DNA from: Typhlomys cinereus
Taxonomy: Eukaryota > Chordata > Mammalia > Rodentia > Platacanthomyidae
Direction: 5' to 3'
Length of the DNA: 64,000 bases
NCBI GenBank assembly: GCA_023101885.1
Contig: JALPQD010000207.1
Span: 3,027,341-3,091,340 of the forward strand
Below are positions 32,476-42,843 of this stretch, piece by piece (within the stretch, counting starts at the first letter, position 1; every line of letters starts with the position of its first letter). Below the pieces are notes generated by a model. The model worked only from the letters and a program-made list of their open reading frames with translations. It was not told the DNA's origin and searched no databases. A program made the translations under genes and the position numbers.

Positions 32476-33330
32476 ATTGTGATTTGGATGAATAGCAAGT
32501 CAAGATTTTTTTTTATTTCATTGATTCTGCATGAATACTTTTCAATGAAATCATGTGCAGCTTTTCAACAATTTTTCTCCTTAAATTTCATATTGATGTG
32601 ATGTTTCTTAAGTCAGTAGTTTTCTACTACTAAGTTACACTTAGTAAAGTGTACACAAAGTTACCATAATCTCCCTATTATACTCTGATATCTCTCATGC
32701 CATCAGCGAGTCCATAAAGTTAAAAATGGGGATCATATGTAACATTTCCCTCCTACTGTGATGCACAAAAGTCTCTGAGTTTGCCTTAGCTCTATGCTCC
32801 AGGGTAAGAGTGTTTTGGAAAGTGCAGGGTGGGTGGGATCCTCTAACACAAGCTGTGACAGGGAGAAGTGAATCTGGGAACAGGGACAGCTGCTCTACAG
32901 AGAGATGCTCCCAAAGGATCCAAGGGGAATGAGCTACACTTCCACCGGAAAAAGTCGAATTTTCAAAAGACTGCAAATCTTCATTTACTCAGGATGTTTA
33001 AACTGAAACACACACATTTTAGTGCATGATCCTTTGAGTTCTATTAGCTGGGTTGCTGTTATTTATTTATAAATCACAGTATATTGTAAACTTTTCATGC
33101 AGACACTTAAAATATCATCACATTTGTGTGTGTTATGCTATGAGTTTGTGAGCCCCATTACATTATCTGGCATTAAAAGCCATGTTTGTACCATGAAAAC
33201 ATAGACCAATTCCACTATCATGATATAATGTTTAAATATCCATATTGTGTTTTCTCACAAGAAGAGATCCATTTTGTAGTACCATAGTCTCATTTGTCTC
33301 GTTTTATAGACAGCATAATTGGTAATAGGT
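32476..33330. other. Unique AT-rich sequence
   Basis: No gene or repeat recognised. Confidence 0.35.
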
Positions 33331-33334
33331 CATT

Positions 33335-33600
33335 AAGTGTATGCACATGTGACTGTAGGTGTTTGTACCAGAAGGCACTTTGAGTATGTGTGCCTGTGGA
33401 GGCCCAAGAGTGACATCTGGAGTTATCCTGGATTGATCTACCTCCTTATTGCTTTGTTCTGCGGTTTCTCAGGCTCCACCTTCCAAGACTGGAATTACAG
33501 GTCACTGCCATTTTCACCCAGTGGAATTTGGGGATCTCAACTAAGGTCCTTTTGCTTGTGAGGCAAAGGCTGTAAGTCCTGAGCCATCTCTCTTGCTCCT
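33335..33600 (-). mobile_element. B2-like SINE, minus strand
   Basis: Reverse of the family body: GTGGAGGCCCAAGAGTGAC, TGGATTGATCTACCTCC, TTTGGGGATCTCAACTAAGG, then GAGCCATCTCTCTTGCTCC at the head end. Confidence 0.7.
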
Positions 33601-33734
33601 GCAGAAATAGGTCATTTTGTATTTTCAGATATATCCTCATTTCATATCGGCCTGGAATGGAGAGTCTCAAGAAGATAACTAAAATGATTGTATTTCGTTG
33701 TTAATGCAAATGAAAGCTATTTAAAGGTTTTTTG

Positions 33735-34000
33735 TGTATGTACATGTTCAAATCTGTATGCACATATATGTATAAACACATGTGTGCACGTGTGTGTATG
33801 TTTGTGTGTGCACATGTGGAGGCCAGAGAGATCAATGTCAGATTTCTTCCTGTGTTGCGCTCCACCTTATATTTTGAGCCAGGGTCTCACTGAACCTGGA
33901 GCTCACTGATTTGAGTAGACTGGGTGGCCAGCAGGCCCCAAGAATAGGTGAGGCATCCTGCTGTCTCTGTTTCCCCACCTGGAATTCTAAGCATGGACTG
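33735..34000 (-). mobile_element. B4-type SINE, minus strand, head missing
   Basis: A GT-rich tail, GTGGAGGCCAGAGAGATCAA, TTTGAGCCAGGGTCTCACTG and CCCACCTGGAATTCTAAGC. It stops before the tRNA-like head. Confidence 0.65.
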
Positions 34001-34480
34001 TCCTGTTTTAGCCTATTTTATTTTAGCATGGTCAACTAAGACTCCTTAAGTTATCTACTCATGACAGAGTAGATACAAATCTATAATAGGATACACTAGA
34101 ATGTACATGGTGAATGTACATAAAATACTTCTGTTACTGGAGTGAAATGGATCACATTCATTTGTATGCCAATGCTAAGGGAACACTGCTTTATTAAACT
34201 TTTAAACAACAACTTCTCCTGATAGCTATTGTATTTTACAAAAGGTAAAAGTTGAGAATGATCCAATTCTGTTCGTTTATTCCAATATTTGGATGATGTA
34301 AGTTTCAGGGTAGAATTTTGTTCCTTTTGGATGTAATCTTTGAAAAAGCAAATATGATGGTTGTAGTAAAATATCTTGTAAAAATACATCCACAGCAAAC
34401 AGAATTCATCCAACAAAGCAAACACAGGCTCAGAAGCTTGAGTCCTCTCATTGAGCAGCATATTGCTGACTGAAAATGAC
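34001..34480. other. Unique AT-rich sequence
   Basis: A 121-codon minus frame (34096-34461) spans most of it. It has no recognised domain and low-complexity composition; not called. Confidence 0.35.
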
Positions 34481-34484
34481 TCCT

Positions 34485-34615
34485 CAGAACATATCTCTAT
34501 GTAGTCCCGGCTGGCCTAGAAGCTAGAAGTCCCCAAATAGGTCTGACTAACCTCTAACTCACAGCAAATCTCCTGTCTCAGCTCCTAGGAATATAAGTAT
34601 GAGGCACAGTGCATG
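34485..34615 (-). mobile_element. B1 SINE, minus strand
   Basis: TATGTAGTCCCGGCTGGCCT, CTCTAACTCACAGCAAATC, CCTAGGAATATAAGTATG follow the reverse of B1. Confidence 0.55.
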
Positions 34616-34659
34616 GTTTTTAAAGTTTTCATAGTTTGTTCCAGCTTTGAAAACTGAAA

Positions 34660-34806
34660 TGCTTAAGTTAGGCCCCGTAGTTGAGTCTATATTCCTGTTT
34701 ACTCAGGAGGCTGAGGCAGGAAGATCCCAAAGGCAGAGCTTGCCTGGGCTACCAAGAGAAGGTTACACCAGCCTGGAAAACTTAGTGAGACCTTGTCTAA
34801 GCAGTG
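34660..34806 (+). mobile_element. B1-like SINE
   Basis: TACTCAGGAGGCTGAGGCAG, GGCTACCAAGAGAAGG, AGTGAGACCTTGTCTAAGCA are the B1/7SL body and end. Confidence 0.6.
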
Positions 34807-34817
34807 CATGGAGTGTT

Positions 34818-35172
34818 GGGAGGATGGCTCAGTAGATAAAACCCTTGCCCTGAGCTCAGATCCTAAGGGTCATTTAAAACTCCTCTGGTAGGGATGATGC
34901 TTGTAAATCCAAGTGCTTGGAAGTCAAAGCCAGAAAATCCCCAGGACAAGCTGGCTAGTTAACTTTGACAACTGGTGGGGTCTGAATTGCATTGAGAAAT
35001 CCTTCTTAATAATCAAAGTGTAGTCTGATTGGATAAAGCACCTAACACCAATGTAGGGCGTCTAGATACATGTGCACATATATGCATGTGTACCCACATA
35101 TATACCCATATGCGTAGGAACATACACTCAAGCACATACCCACCACACACATACACTCATACAAAGAAAGTA
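34818..35172 (+). mobile_element. B2/B4-like SINE with CA-rich tail, diverged
   Basis: GGAGGATGGCTCAGTAGATA, TGAGCTCAGATCCTAAGG, a body with CAGGACAAGCTGGCTAG (shared with 52687 and 63229) and a degenerate ACAT/ACAC tail to about 35165. Confidence 0.6.
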
Positions 35173-35177
35173 AAAGT

Positions 35178-35262
35178 AGGGCTGGGGATGTGGCTCAGAG
35201 CAAGCATGAATGTCTCACACGTACAAGGTTCTAGGTTCTCATTCTAGCACCACAAAGGAAAA
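35178..35262 (+). mobile_element. ID-family SINE
   Basis: GGGCTGGGGATGTGGCTCAG, then GTACAAGGTTCTAGGTTC and TTCTAGCACCACAAAGG with a short A-rich tail. Confidence 0.7.
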
Positions 35263-35289
35263 GAAAGTTAAACTTTCTACAATTAGCAA

Positions 35290-35720
35290 AATTGTATCCC
35301 AGCTTGAAATCTTCTCTGAGTGATTTAAGTATCAGCCTGAAACAACTTCTCACGACTTTACCAAGTCTGTCCTGCAGCCTGCAGCTGGACAGCGCACATT
35401 TTTATGCCCAAACTTTTCATCTATCCCTCGGCGAAAATTCCATTTTCTTCGCTCATTTCCCTACCGCTAATCACACCTTTAAGAAAAACAAGACAAGTTC
35501 TGCGGATATCACAACCCAAATTCAATTATCTCTGGAAACTAGATTTCTCTCTGGGCAAATTGGATTACTTACAGCCTCCCCCTTTGTGAAAGGTAATAAA
35601 ATTGTATTTTAAAATTGGGTAGTTTTCGTAAGTTTTTCTCCAGAGCTCTCATATTTTTCAATGAGATTAGCGGGAAGGAGTTGCGTATATCTCAGAGAGG
35701 TTCTTTTGTTAGCCAACCAA
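35290..35720. other. Non-repeat island, candidate conserved enhancer-like element
   Basis: No repeat match. Homeobox-type cores are dense (GCTAATCACACC, TCAATTATCTC, TTGGATTACTTAC, TTATTG) and several CpGs persist (CTCGGCGAAAATTCC, TAGCGGGAAGG, TTTTCGTAAG). Two overlapping plus frames (106 and 61 codons) lack splice signals that make sense. It is the best candidate here for conserved non-coding DNA, judged by composition only. Confidence 0.3.
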
Positions 35721-36004
35721 ACTTGAAACTGCTTCCTTTTCTGTTAGTTGTGCAGAATAATCTTGTCCTCTTCAGTCTTCCCTTTGTCTAGGATGTTATG
35801 ACCCCACTTTGGGCAATTGGATTCTCCCCAAGTTCTGAGAACTGTTCAAGTCTGGGCTTGGTGCTTTTGCAGCATTCCATCTTAGTTCAGGTCTGAGTCC
35901 CATCTTTTAGTCTCACCACCCAACACAACAGGAGTCTGTTATTCCTGCCTGCACAGGGCACTGAAGCATCCTGGTATGTTAGTGAACATTTTTGTTCTTT
36001 ATCT
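35721..36004. other. Unique sequence
   Basis: Nothing recognised. Confidence 0.35.
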
Positions 36005-36305
36005 GGTGTGTGCATGTGTGTGTATATGTGTATGGTGGCCAGAGACTGATGTCAGATATCTCTCTGACTGTTCTCTACCCCATCTTTTGAGACAGGGTCT
36101 CTCAGTGAACCCCCTTGCTCACTGATTGGCTGGCTGGCTGGCCAGTGAGCTCCCGGCAACCAGGAGTCTGTCTGTCTCTGCCTTTCCCTGACCTAGGGTT
36201 TGAGACATGAATGAGCAAGCCCAGCCTACTTTTCACATAGGTGCTGGGATCTGAACTCAGACCCTCATCCTTACACAGGAGACACTGTCCCAACTGAACT
36301 CCCAT
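36005..36305 (-). mobile_element. B4-type SINE, minus strand
   Basis: GTGTGTATATGTGTATGG tail, TTTTGAGACAGGGTCTCTCA, a triplicated GGCTGGCTGGCTGGCCAGTG, then GGATCTGAACTCAGACCC and a head end near 36302. Confidence 0.75.
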
Positions 36306-36895
36306 TTAAGTGTCTCAGTGTAAGTTTATGCAAACATCCTTCTGAGACTGTGTTATTATCTGTAATTTCTCAAAATGGCTTGTAATCAATGATTTTTAAT
36401 GCCTCATTAAAAAATTGAATTAACACAAAAGCATTTTATAAGTGGCCATAGGAGTTACATTATATGTCACCTGTAGTCAAGTATTATCCACCATTTTGAC
36501 ATGGAAAAAATACTCATTTATGACACCTTTACAATTGTTGCTATTTGTATACATATGCATATACTCTTCCATGATATATTTATTAGTGTGCTATTGACCT
36601 TTTTCTTCAGTCTTGACTAAGTACCCGACAAGAAGCAGCTCAAAGAGGATGAGGTTTCTTTGGGGCTCACAGTTTAAATGGTACCACCCATCTGGTTACA
36701 AATTCCATCCAGCCCCCTCCCCCATCTACCAAGTGATGTGTGGCTGGAGATCCAGTTTAGGCTGCCTTGTCGACCTCATCCAGGTTAGTTGTGGGGCTGG
36801 GTCTTTACAAAATTGAAATGGCACTCTGCAATGCCTAGGAATGGATCTTGTAGAGTAGACATCCTGAAAATAGATTGAAATTTAAGAATGTTCAT
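36306..36895. other. Unique AT-rich sequence
   Basis: No feature recognised. Confidence 0.35.
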
Positions 36896-37320
36896 TGTAG
36901 CAGTTCACCTGCATTGTTGTTGATAAATCATAAAAAACTGCTTAAGAGAACAAGAGTTTTATTCTTTTACAACAGACTGGTTATAGTTTTTCATCCAGCT
37001 TGATGGGAAAGCACACACCAACACAAGGGCAGAGTGAACTGACCACACATCTCCACATAACAGCTGAGAGAGGGACAATCTTACTTGCCAGGCCAGTATG
37101 TCTGGCCAAATACACACAAGGATGCAACTTCCTCAACCAGCTTTCTATATTTTATTCACCTGTCCAGGGCCTACTTCCACCCACCATGGGCTAGGCCTTT
37201 TCCATCAGCTAGACAATCTCCTGCAGGTTTGCTCTGGGCTTAACTCAACTATTAATTCTCTACAAATGTGCCCACAGCTCAAACCCTAAACCCATCAAGT
37301 TGACACCTGTGCCTATGACA
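36896..37320 (-). mobile_element. Solo LTR of the ~420-bp family
   Basis: 425 bp, starting TGTAGCAGTTCACCTGC and ending GTGCCTATGACA on the plus strand, with flanks TTCAT/GTCAT (4 of 5). It is collinear with the LTRs at 18605 and 45222: AATCTTACTTGCCAGGCC, GCCAGTATGTCTGGCC, CTAGACAATCTCCTGCAGG. Confidence 0.8.
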
Positions 37321-37484
37321 GTCATTATGGGGAATGAGACAAGGCTGATTGATGGCTGACATGCAAGACTCTGGTCTGTGTCTAGGCTCAGGTAACTGTC
37401 AGGGTGACATTGAATCTTCTCTCAGACCACTATCCTGTGGAGCACACAGGAAGAGGCTTACGAGACAAGTTTGAAAGAAAGAGA

Positions 37485-37650
37485 AGATGGGGCAGGCCAG
37501 TGAGAGAGCTCAATGGGTAAGGTGTCTGCTTGCAAACCCTGTGACCTGAGTTCAATCCTCACAAGTCCACATGGTCCATGTATGCATCTCTCTCTCTCTC
37601 TCTTTCTCTCTCTCAAATAAATCAATGAAATATTTTTCAAGAAAGAAAGA
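37485..37650 (+). mobile_element. tRNA-derived SINE with CT-rich tail (third family)
   Basis: GCCAGTGAGAGAGCTCAATG, GGTAAGGTGTCTGCTTGC, GACCTGAGTTCAATCC, then (CT)n at 37590-37615 and AAATAAATC. Same plan as 24165-24345. Confidence 0.6.
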
Positions 37651-37729
37651 GAAGGAAAGCAGAGCAACAGAATCCAAAACCAAAGATCATCTTGCCACGA
37701 TTACAGCTTTCTTTTTAAAAATAATTATT

Positions 37730-37870
37730 TTATTGGAGAGAGAGAGAATCAGAGAACAATGATCAGAAATCAGTTCTTTTTTTCCACCATGTGGGATTCC
37801 AGGGCTTGAACTCAAGTCTTCAGGTTTACAAGCAGGCACCTTACCCACTGAGTCTCTGAGCTCTCTCATT
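37730..37870 (-). mobile_element. tRNA-derived SINE (third family), minus strand
   Basis: TTTTATTGGAGAGAGAGAGA (reverse of the CT tail), CATGTGGGATTCCAGG, CTTGAACTCAAGTC, CACCTTACCCACTGAGTC. It faces the copy at 37485, forming an inverted pair about 80 bp apart. Confidence 0.6.
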
Positions 37871-38098
37871 CACCCTGGGACTACAGTTTCCTTGTCTGAT
37901 AAAACAGTGATCTATTAACTTCTCTACTGCCTAAGAAAATAGGCCAAGAAGGAGGATAAAGGGGTGTATCTTGACAGACAACCTGAGAACTCACCGGTGC
38001 CCAGCTATATAACATGGAAATGTCATTAGCTACTTCCAATTTTTTTTTAAAAAATGGTTGAACAGGTCATAGATAATGTGGCAAGGCCAAAGAAAGTA

Positions 38099-38451
38099 TG
38101 ATAGATAGTTGTAGATGCTAACTTGACAGCTGAAGGCTGAGTGCCTTTGGGCACATCTGTAAAGAATTGCAGTTAAGGCCGGCCCCGGGCAAGTCTGTAA
38201 GAAATTATCAAGTTGATGTGGGAAGCCCCCATCTCTAGTGGGAAGGAGAGAATTGGCTCAGTGCTTTGTCCTGTAGGGATCTGGCCTGGCAGAGTGGATG
38301 TTCAGCTCCTTGTGTGGATGCAATGTGCCCAGTTCCCTTGGCTCTCGATGCTGCTGTGAGCTCTCCTGCCCTGTTGCTGAGTGCGACCAGGAATCACAGC
38401 AAGAATAAACCTCCCCTGAGCTGTGGGGTCACATTCTCTGAACCAACCACA
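38099..38451 (+). mobile_element. Diverged LTR related to the ~420-bp family
   Basis: GCTAACTTGACAGCTGAAGG, GGGCACATCTGTAAAGAATT and CAAGAATAAACCTCCCC follow the order of 57085-57454 (AACTTGACAGTTGAGG, CACATTTGTAAAGAATT, a late polyA-like region). It has a GGCCGGCCCCGGGC segment not seen in the others. Boundaries uncertain. Confidence 0.5.
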
Positions 38452-39270
38452 GAAGAGGGAGAGAGAGATAGGTACCCCAGAGTTCAGGGTATCCCAGAGT
38501 TCAGCCATAACCCAGAGCTCTGGGAGGGATGGATGTGGAAAAAGACGTTGCGACGATATGAACACAGGAGCTTCCGGAGACAAAAGCCAGAAATAACCAC
38601 TAGGTTGGCGGCGAGTGACACAGGAGGTTTCTAGCATGACTGAGGAAGAGGTCCTATCCAGCGTGAGCTGCACTCCCAGAAGATGTGGCAAGGGGGCGCA
38701 GTAGGAATGATCATCCAAATCATGTCCCCTCCCCTCAGTCTGAAACTACAGAAGGCAGAGGCTAAGGAAGCTTGGAACATTCCTGAGATGCTGTGTAGAC
38801 CCTGATGGGCAGGGAAATGTCTGTGAGCCAAAGCACATCTTATCTTTCAGAGGTGAGCCAGTCACAGTGCTGGGAAAGATCAGAAATCACTTTGGTACCT
38901 CCTCCTGGTGCCTGGGGTGTCTCCTGCCAACCACGTAGTCGCTCCTGTCTGATCAGTTAGGAGAAAACCCAGCCACAACCAGGAAGCTAGCAGAGTCCCT
39001 GCAGTGGCCTGCAGACTCTGATTCTGGAACCTTCCAAGTCATAGCCCTTAGCATGGTTGTAATCGCAGTGCTTCTCCGAAGAAGCCAGCAGCTCGTGAGA
39101 GGCCAGTGGGTCAGGAGAGCTCCCTTCTTCAGCCACAGGATCCTTTCTGCAGGTCTCACTGCACTGCCTGGGAATGGCTTTACCCAGGGTACAAGTTAGG
39201 ATGGTTAGACTTATGCCTGACTTCTCATGAGCATCATGTTGGCAGAGATATTCTATGCTGTTTCTCTTTC
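38452..39270. other. Unique GC-moderate sequence
   Basis: 38480-38700 carries a short duplication (CCCAGAGTTCAGGGTATCCC then AGAGTTCAGCC) and several CpGs. The frames of 122 (+) and 138 (-) codons overlap and neither is recognised. Confidence 0.3.
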
Positions 39271-39274
39271 ATCT

Positions 39275-39650
39275 GTGTGTGTGTGTGTGTAGATGTGTAT
39301 ATGCATGTGCACGCATGTTATGATATGCAGGGTGCACATGTGTGTGCAAGCGCACATGCACATGAGTGCATATGTGTTTAGAGGTCAGAATTTGATGCTG
39401 TCTGGCCTCCTCAATCCATCCCCACTTAACTTATTGCCATAGGTTCCCTCCACGGAAGCCAGAACTCACTAGTTCTCGCTAGCATGGCTAACTTGCTTGT
39501 CCCAGGGGACTCCTCTTATCTCTCCAGTGCTGGGATTATAGGCAGCTGCCACACCGGACTGGCTTTTACATGGTTCTGGAGATCCAAACTCCGGGCTCAC
39601 AGTTTTCTGGCAAAATGCGTTATCCGCTAAGCCATATCTCCAAATCCCAC
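39275..39650 (-). mobile_element. B4-type SINE, minus strand
   Basis: A GT/CA-rich tail (39277-39380), GAAGCCAGAACTCACTAG, CAGTGCTGGGATTATAGGC, TACATGGTTCTGGAGATC and a head end CTAAGCCATATCTCC. Confidence 0.65.
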
Positions 39651-39865
39651 CTTTTTTTTTGAGAGAGGGTCCTTTCCAGGCCTGGAACTGGAGTTATTGA
39701 GTCCCAGGAATCTCCCAGTTGCTGCCTCCCCGGCACTGGGATTCTAAGTGCAGGCATTGGAGCCCAGCTCTGTTCTAGTGGCTTCTGTGGCTCCAATCAG
39801 GTGATCACATTCACACGGCAAGCACTTTATGAATGAGATCTCTCTGCATCTTCCCCTTTGAGCTC
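39651..39865 (-). mobile_element. Second B4/B1-type SINE, minus strand
   Basis: A T run then GAGAGAGGGTCCTTTCCAGG, GCACTGGGATTCTAAGTGCA and CACGGCAAGCACTTTATGAA. It abuts the previous element, with the T run as its A-tail. Confidence 0.5.
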
Positions 39866-40115
39866 CTTTTTAATTCATCAGTTTTGTCTCTGATTCTTGT
39901 CACCTTGTTGGAGGTCGAAGGCTGTCATTTTCATGCTGACTTGTGCTTAGGTTCCACCATGATTAGCTGCAAATTTCTGCAGATAGGTACATGACCATCT
40001 AGACACATCACTTGGCTGCATCGTTAGCTCTGCTTGATGATCTCTGATCCCCTGGCAATTCTGTCAATGCTCAGACAGTCCCTCCAAGTATCATGAGGTG
40101 CAGAGCAGCAAGTTA
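39866..40115. other. Unique sequence
   Basis: Nothing recognised. Confidence 0.35.
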
Positions 40116-40117
40116 TG

Positions 40118-40420
40118 AGAATCGGGATTGGGGTGATGATTCAGGATATGTAGTGCCTGCTGTGTAAGCATGAGGAACTGAGTTCAGATGCCAATGCCTA
40201 CATTAAAATAGCTGCTGTGTGTGGCGGCTTATGCCTGTAACCCAGAGCTGCAGAGGCAAAGACGGGATCCCTGTGGCTCACTGGTCAAGCAGTTGATGCA
40301 ACTGCTGAATTCTAGGTTCAGAAACCCTGTCTCAGAAAGTAAGGTAGAGAGTGATAGGGGAAATAGCTGGTTTTGATCTGTGGCTTCCACAAGTGCACAC
40401 GGACACAGACAACACACCAA
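40118..40420 (+). mobile_element. B4-type SINE
   Basis: GGGGTGATGATTCAGGATAT head, GAACTGAGTTCAGATGCC, B1-like GTGTGGCGGCTTATGCC, AGGCAAAGACGGGATCCC, ACCCTGTCTCAGAAAG, then the CA-rich tail. Confidence 0.7.
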
Positions 40421-40800
40421 ACATACATAGATGTCCAATGCCCATACACATGCACACATGTTGTATATATACAGTACAAGTACACAAATACCTATGCACA
40501 CATATAATGCATATATGTGCACATACCCATATGCAGCATACACCCCACACATGCACACACTCTCCCATTCTCATACAATGCACACAGCACACATACCCAC
40601 AGCACATATGCTCACATGCTCATACACACACAGCACACACACATATCTACATTCTCCAATATACACATACTCATACACACACAGACATAAACATGTACCA
40701 TATGCATGCATATATTCAGCATACACACAGTCTCATACAGGTATAGCATGTAAACAAATATGCATATACTCTCTCACACAGATACAAATACACACAAGGT
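40395..40800 (+). repeat. CA-rich degenerate tail repeat
   Basis: About 400 bp of CACA/CATA text with imperfect 6-12 bp repeats, continuing from the B4 tail. The frames of 131 and 136 codons (His/Thr-rich) are repeat translation. Confidence 0.85.
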
Positions 40801-40942
40801 GCAGTGCCCAGGCGGTGACAAATAAAAGAAGTTTTATGTAAGTGCTTAGAAGAGGTGTGGCCATTTTGGTTGAACCTGTGAAGGCCAGCGAATGGATGGA
40901 TGCAGGTGACTGCCTCCCCCATCTCATTGTCTCAACATCTGT

Positions 40943-41027
40943 CTCCAGAACTGATTTTAATTTTTATTATTATTATTATTATTTATTCAACTGTGCGCAT
41001 GTGCGTGTGTATGTGTGCGTGTGTGTC

Positions 41028-41064
<37 letters not shown>

Positions 41065-41284
41065 GTGTAGGACCACGGATGAATTCGCGAACCACCATGG
41101 ACGCCTCCACCTCCTTCTGCCCCGGGATTCACAGGCTCCGCCCTACCAGAACCAGAAGCGCAGGCCGCCCCCGCTTCCGCTTGGCGTCTATACGTGGGAT
41201 CTGGGGTCTGAACTCAGGACCTTCCGCCTGCAAGGTGGAGGCTTAACCCCTGAGCCACCTCTCCAGCCCCTCCAGAACTGATTT
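40943..41284 (-). mobile_element. Young B2-like SINE, minus strand, with perfect duplications
   Basis: CTCCAGAACTGATTT occurs at 40943-40957 and 41270-41284, bounding a complete minus-strand element: an ATT-repeat and GT-rich tail (40960-41070), a CpG-rich body, and GAGCCACCTCTCCAGCCCC at the head. Body CpGs (GGACGCCTCC, AAGCGCAGGCC, TACGTGGGATC) are largely intact, so insertion is recent. Confidence 0.92.
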
Positions 41285-41915
41285 ATGAAGCGAGGGACAA
41301 CAGTTAGAAGGCTTCTTCCCTTGACTTAAGTAACGTAACATTCTACCCTAAAGTAAAGAGAAGCAACATTTCCCAGGAGCCCCCCTCCAGGCTTCCTTTT
41401 ATTTTCTGAGCATAAAAAGGGCCTCTTCAGAAAGAGACAAGTAAATTGTCTTGAACGTGTTTAACAGAGACTTAAATCCGCGCGCCCTCAGCATGGTGGG
41501 AGGTCGAACAGCAAAGTGAGACTGAATAAAAGTCAGCAGTTCCGACAATCGCCAAGGAGGGGCTGGATGGTGCGGTTATTTATGAATGCTGAAAAGTGGG
41601 CTGCAGGGAGCTGGGAAGACAAGAGGAAAGGTTCATTGCTTGTGGGACAAAATAAAGCGTAACACGAGCTGTTCAAAGCAATCCTCTTGTTCCCGAATCA
41701 GATGTGCAGGCCAGAAGAGAGAAAAATTGCAGATTCCCTTTGTCTGCCACACTTACCTCTGAGGTCCTTTCCTCATTTTGACTGTGTGCTTTGTGCTGGT
41801 ATCTTCTATTCCTGTCAATCCACAATAACTGTGCCCCTTGTCTGAGGCAAGGCATGTGGAGGGCTGGAGTGTTCCTTTTGTAATTTGATGGTTTCTGGGA
41901 GTATTCTTCAATGCA
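41285..41915. other. Non-repeat island
   Basis: 41450-41640 has unusual CpG retention (AAATCCGCGCGCCC, AGTTCCGACAATCGCC, GATGGTGCGGTTATTTATG) and no repeat match. It is a possible conserved element or a decayed CpG-rich fragment. No exon is recognised. Confidence 0.25.
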
Positions 41916-42129
41916 GTGTGTGTATGTGTGTATGTGTGTGTGTACTGTTCCAGATGTCTGGGAAACAATGGTAAGAGAGAGACAGAGAGATAGAGAGAGA
42001 CAGAAATAGAGGGAAACAGAGAGACACAGAGAGAGATAGAGACAGAGAGAGAGACAGACATAGAGAAAAACAGAGAGAGAGAGAGAAATAGAGAAAAAGA
42101 CAGAAAGACAAAGATAGAGAGACAGAGAG

Positions 42130-42199
<70 letters not shown>
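41916..42199 (+). repeat. Compound microsatellite: (TG)n, GAGACA, (CA)n, (GA)n
   Basis: TGTGTATG (41920-41943), degenerate AGAGAGACAGA (41975-42130), (CA)n 42133-42160 and (GA)n 42161-42199. The Ser/Leu/Cys-rich frames on the minus strand (134-165 codons) are artefacts of these repeats. Confidence 0.95.
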
Positions 42200-42201
<2 letters not shown>

Positions 42202-42424
42202 TTCCCTTACTCTCTGAAGCATATACTCTCTGGAGCGTAAGGGAAAGAACTCCAGTGCATTAGAGGAGGGAAAAGAAAAAGTCACATGGAAAGAAGCCAG
42301 GCAGCAAGAAGATACAGGTATGGAGAAGAGTTCTACCTTCTTGTGGAAGGCTGGGATGTGATGCTTTACGAAGAGAGTATTGGAGGCAAGACCTTGTAGA
42401 GCCAAGTCAGAGGAAGAAGGTTGG

Positions 42425-42843
42425 TGTCCTAGTTAGATACAGGTGCCAACCTGATGGTTAAGGGGTGAAGTTCTGGACACATTTGTTGAGTTAGGCCCCA
42501 AGCAAGCTTACGGGAGATTGTGTAGTTAATGGGGAAGATCCAGACCATGGTGGGTTGGGGCTAGCCCCCAGGTGGATAAGGTGGAGGAAGTCGGGTAAGG
42601 AGGTTGTCAGTTTTTTGTACGCTTGGTCAAACAAGCTGGTTTGGGAAGTGAGGACTGTCTCTCTCAGCCGTCCTGTGGATATGGTGTGGTCAATTCCCTC
42701 AGCTTCTGGCATGGGGGTGGGCTCTCCTGCCAAGCTGGATAAGAAACTGTAACTGGACAACTGTAAACCAGAATAAGACTCCCCTGTTCACTGAAGCCAT
42801 TTAGTCATGGAGTTATCAGCAGCCATGCAGGCTAGCTGCCACA
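42425..42843 (+). mobile_element. Solo LTR of the ~420-bp family
   Basis: Starts TGTCCTAGTTAGATACAGG and ends CTAGCTGCCACA, with flanks GTTGG (42420-42424) and GCTGG (42844-42848), 4 of 5 matching. An AATAAG near 42771 marks the probable polyA region, giving the sense strand as plus. Confidence 0.75.

Noticed and set aside
34096..34461. 121-codon minus-strand frame in non-repeat DNA
   Set aside because: AT-rich, no recognised domain, no promoter or splice context; this length occurs by chance in 64 kb.
38302..38718. 138-codon minus frame opposite a 122-codon plus frame
   Set aside because: Half lies in the diverged LTR at 38099-38451; neither protein is recognisable.
40351..40841. His/Thr-rich frames of 131 and 136 codons
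   Set aside because: Degenerate CA-rich tail of the B4 SINE.
41673..42405. Cys/Val/Ser/Leu-rich frames of 134-165 codons
   Set aside because: Compound GA/CA/TG microsatellite.
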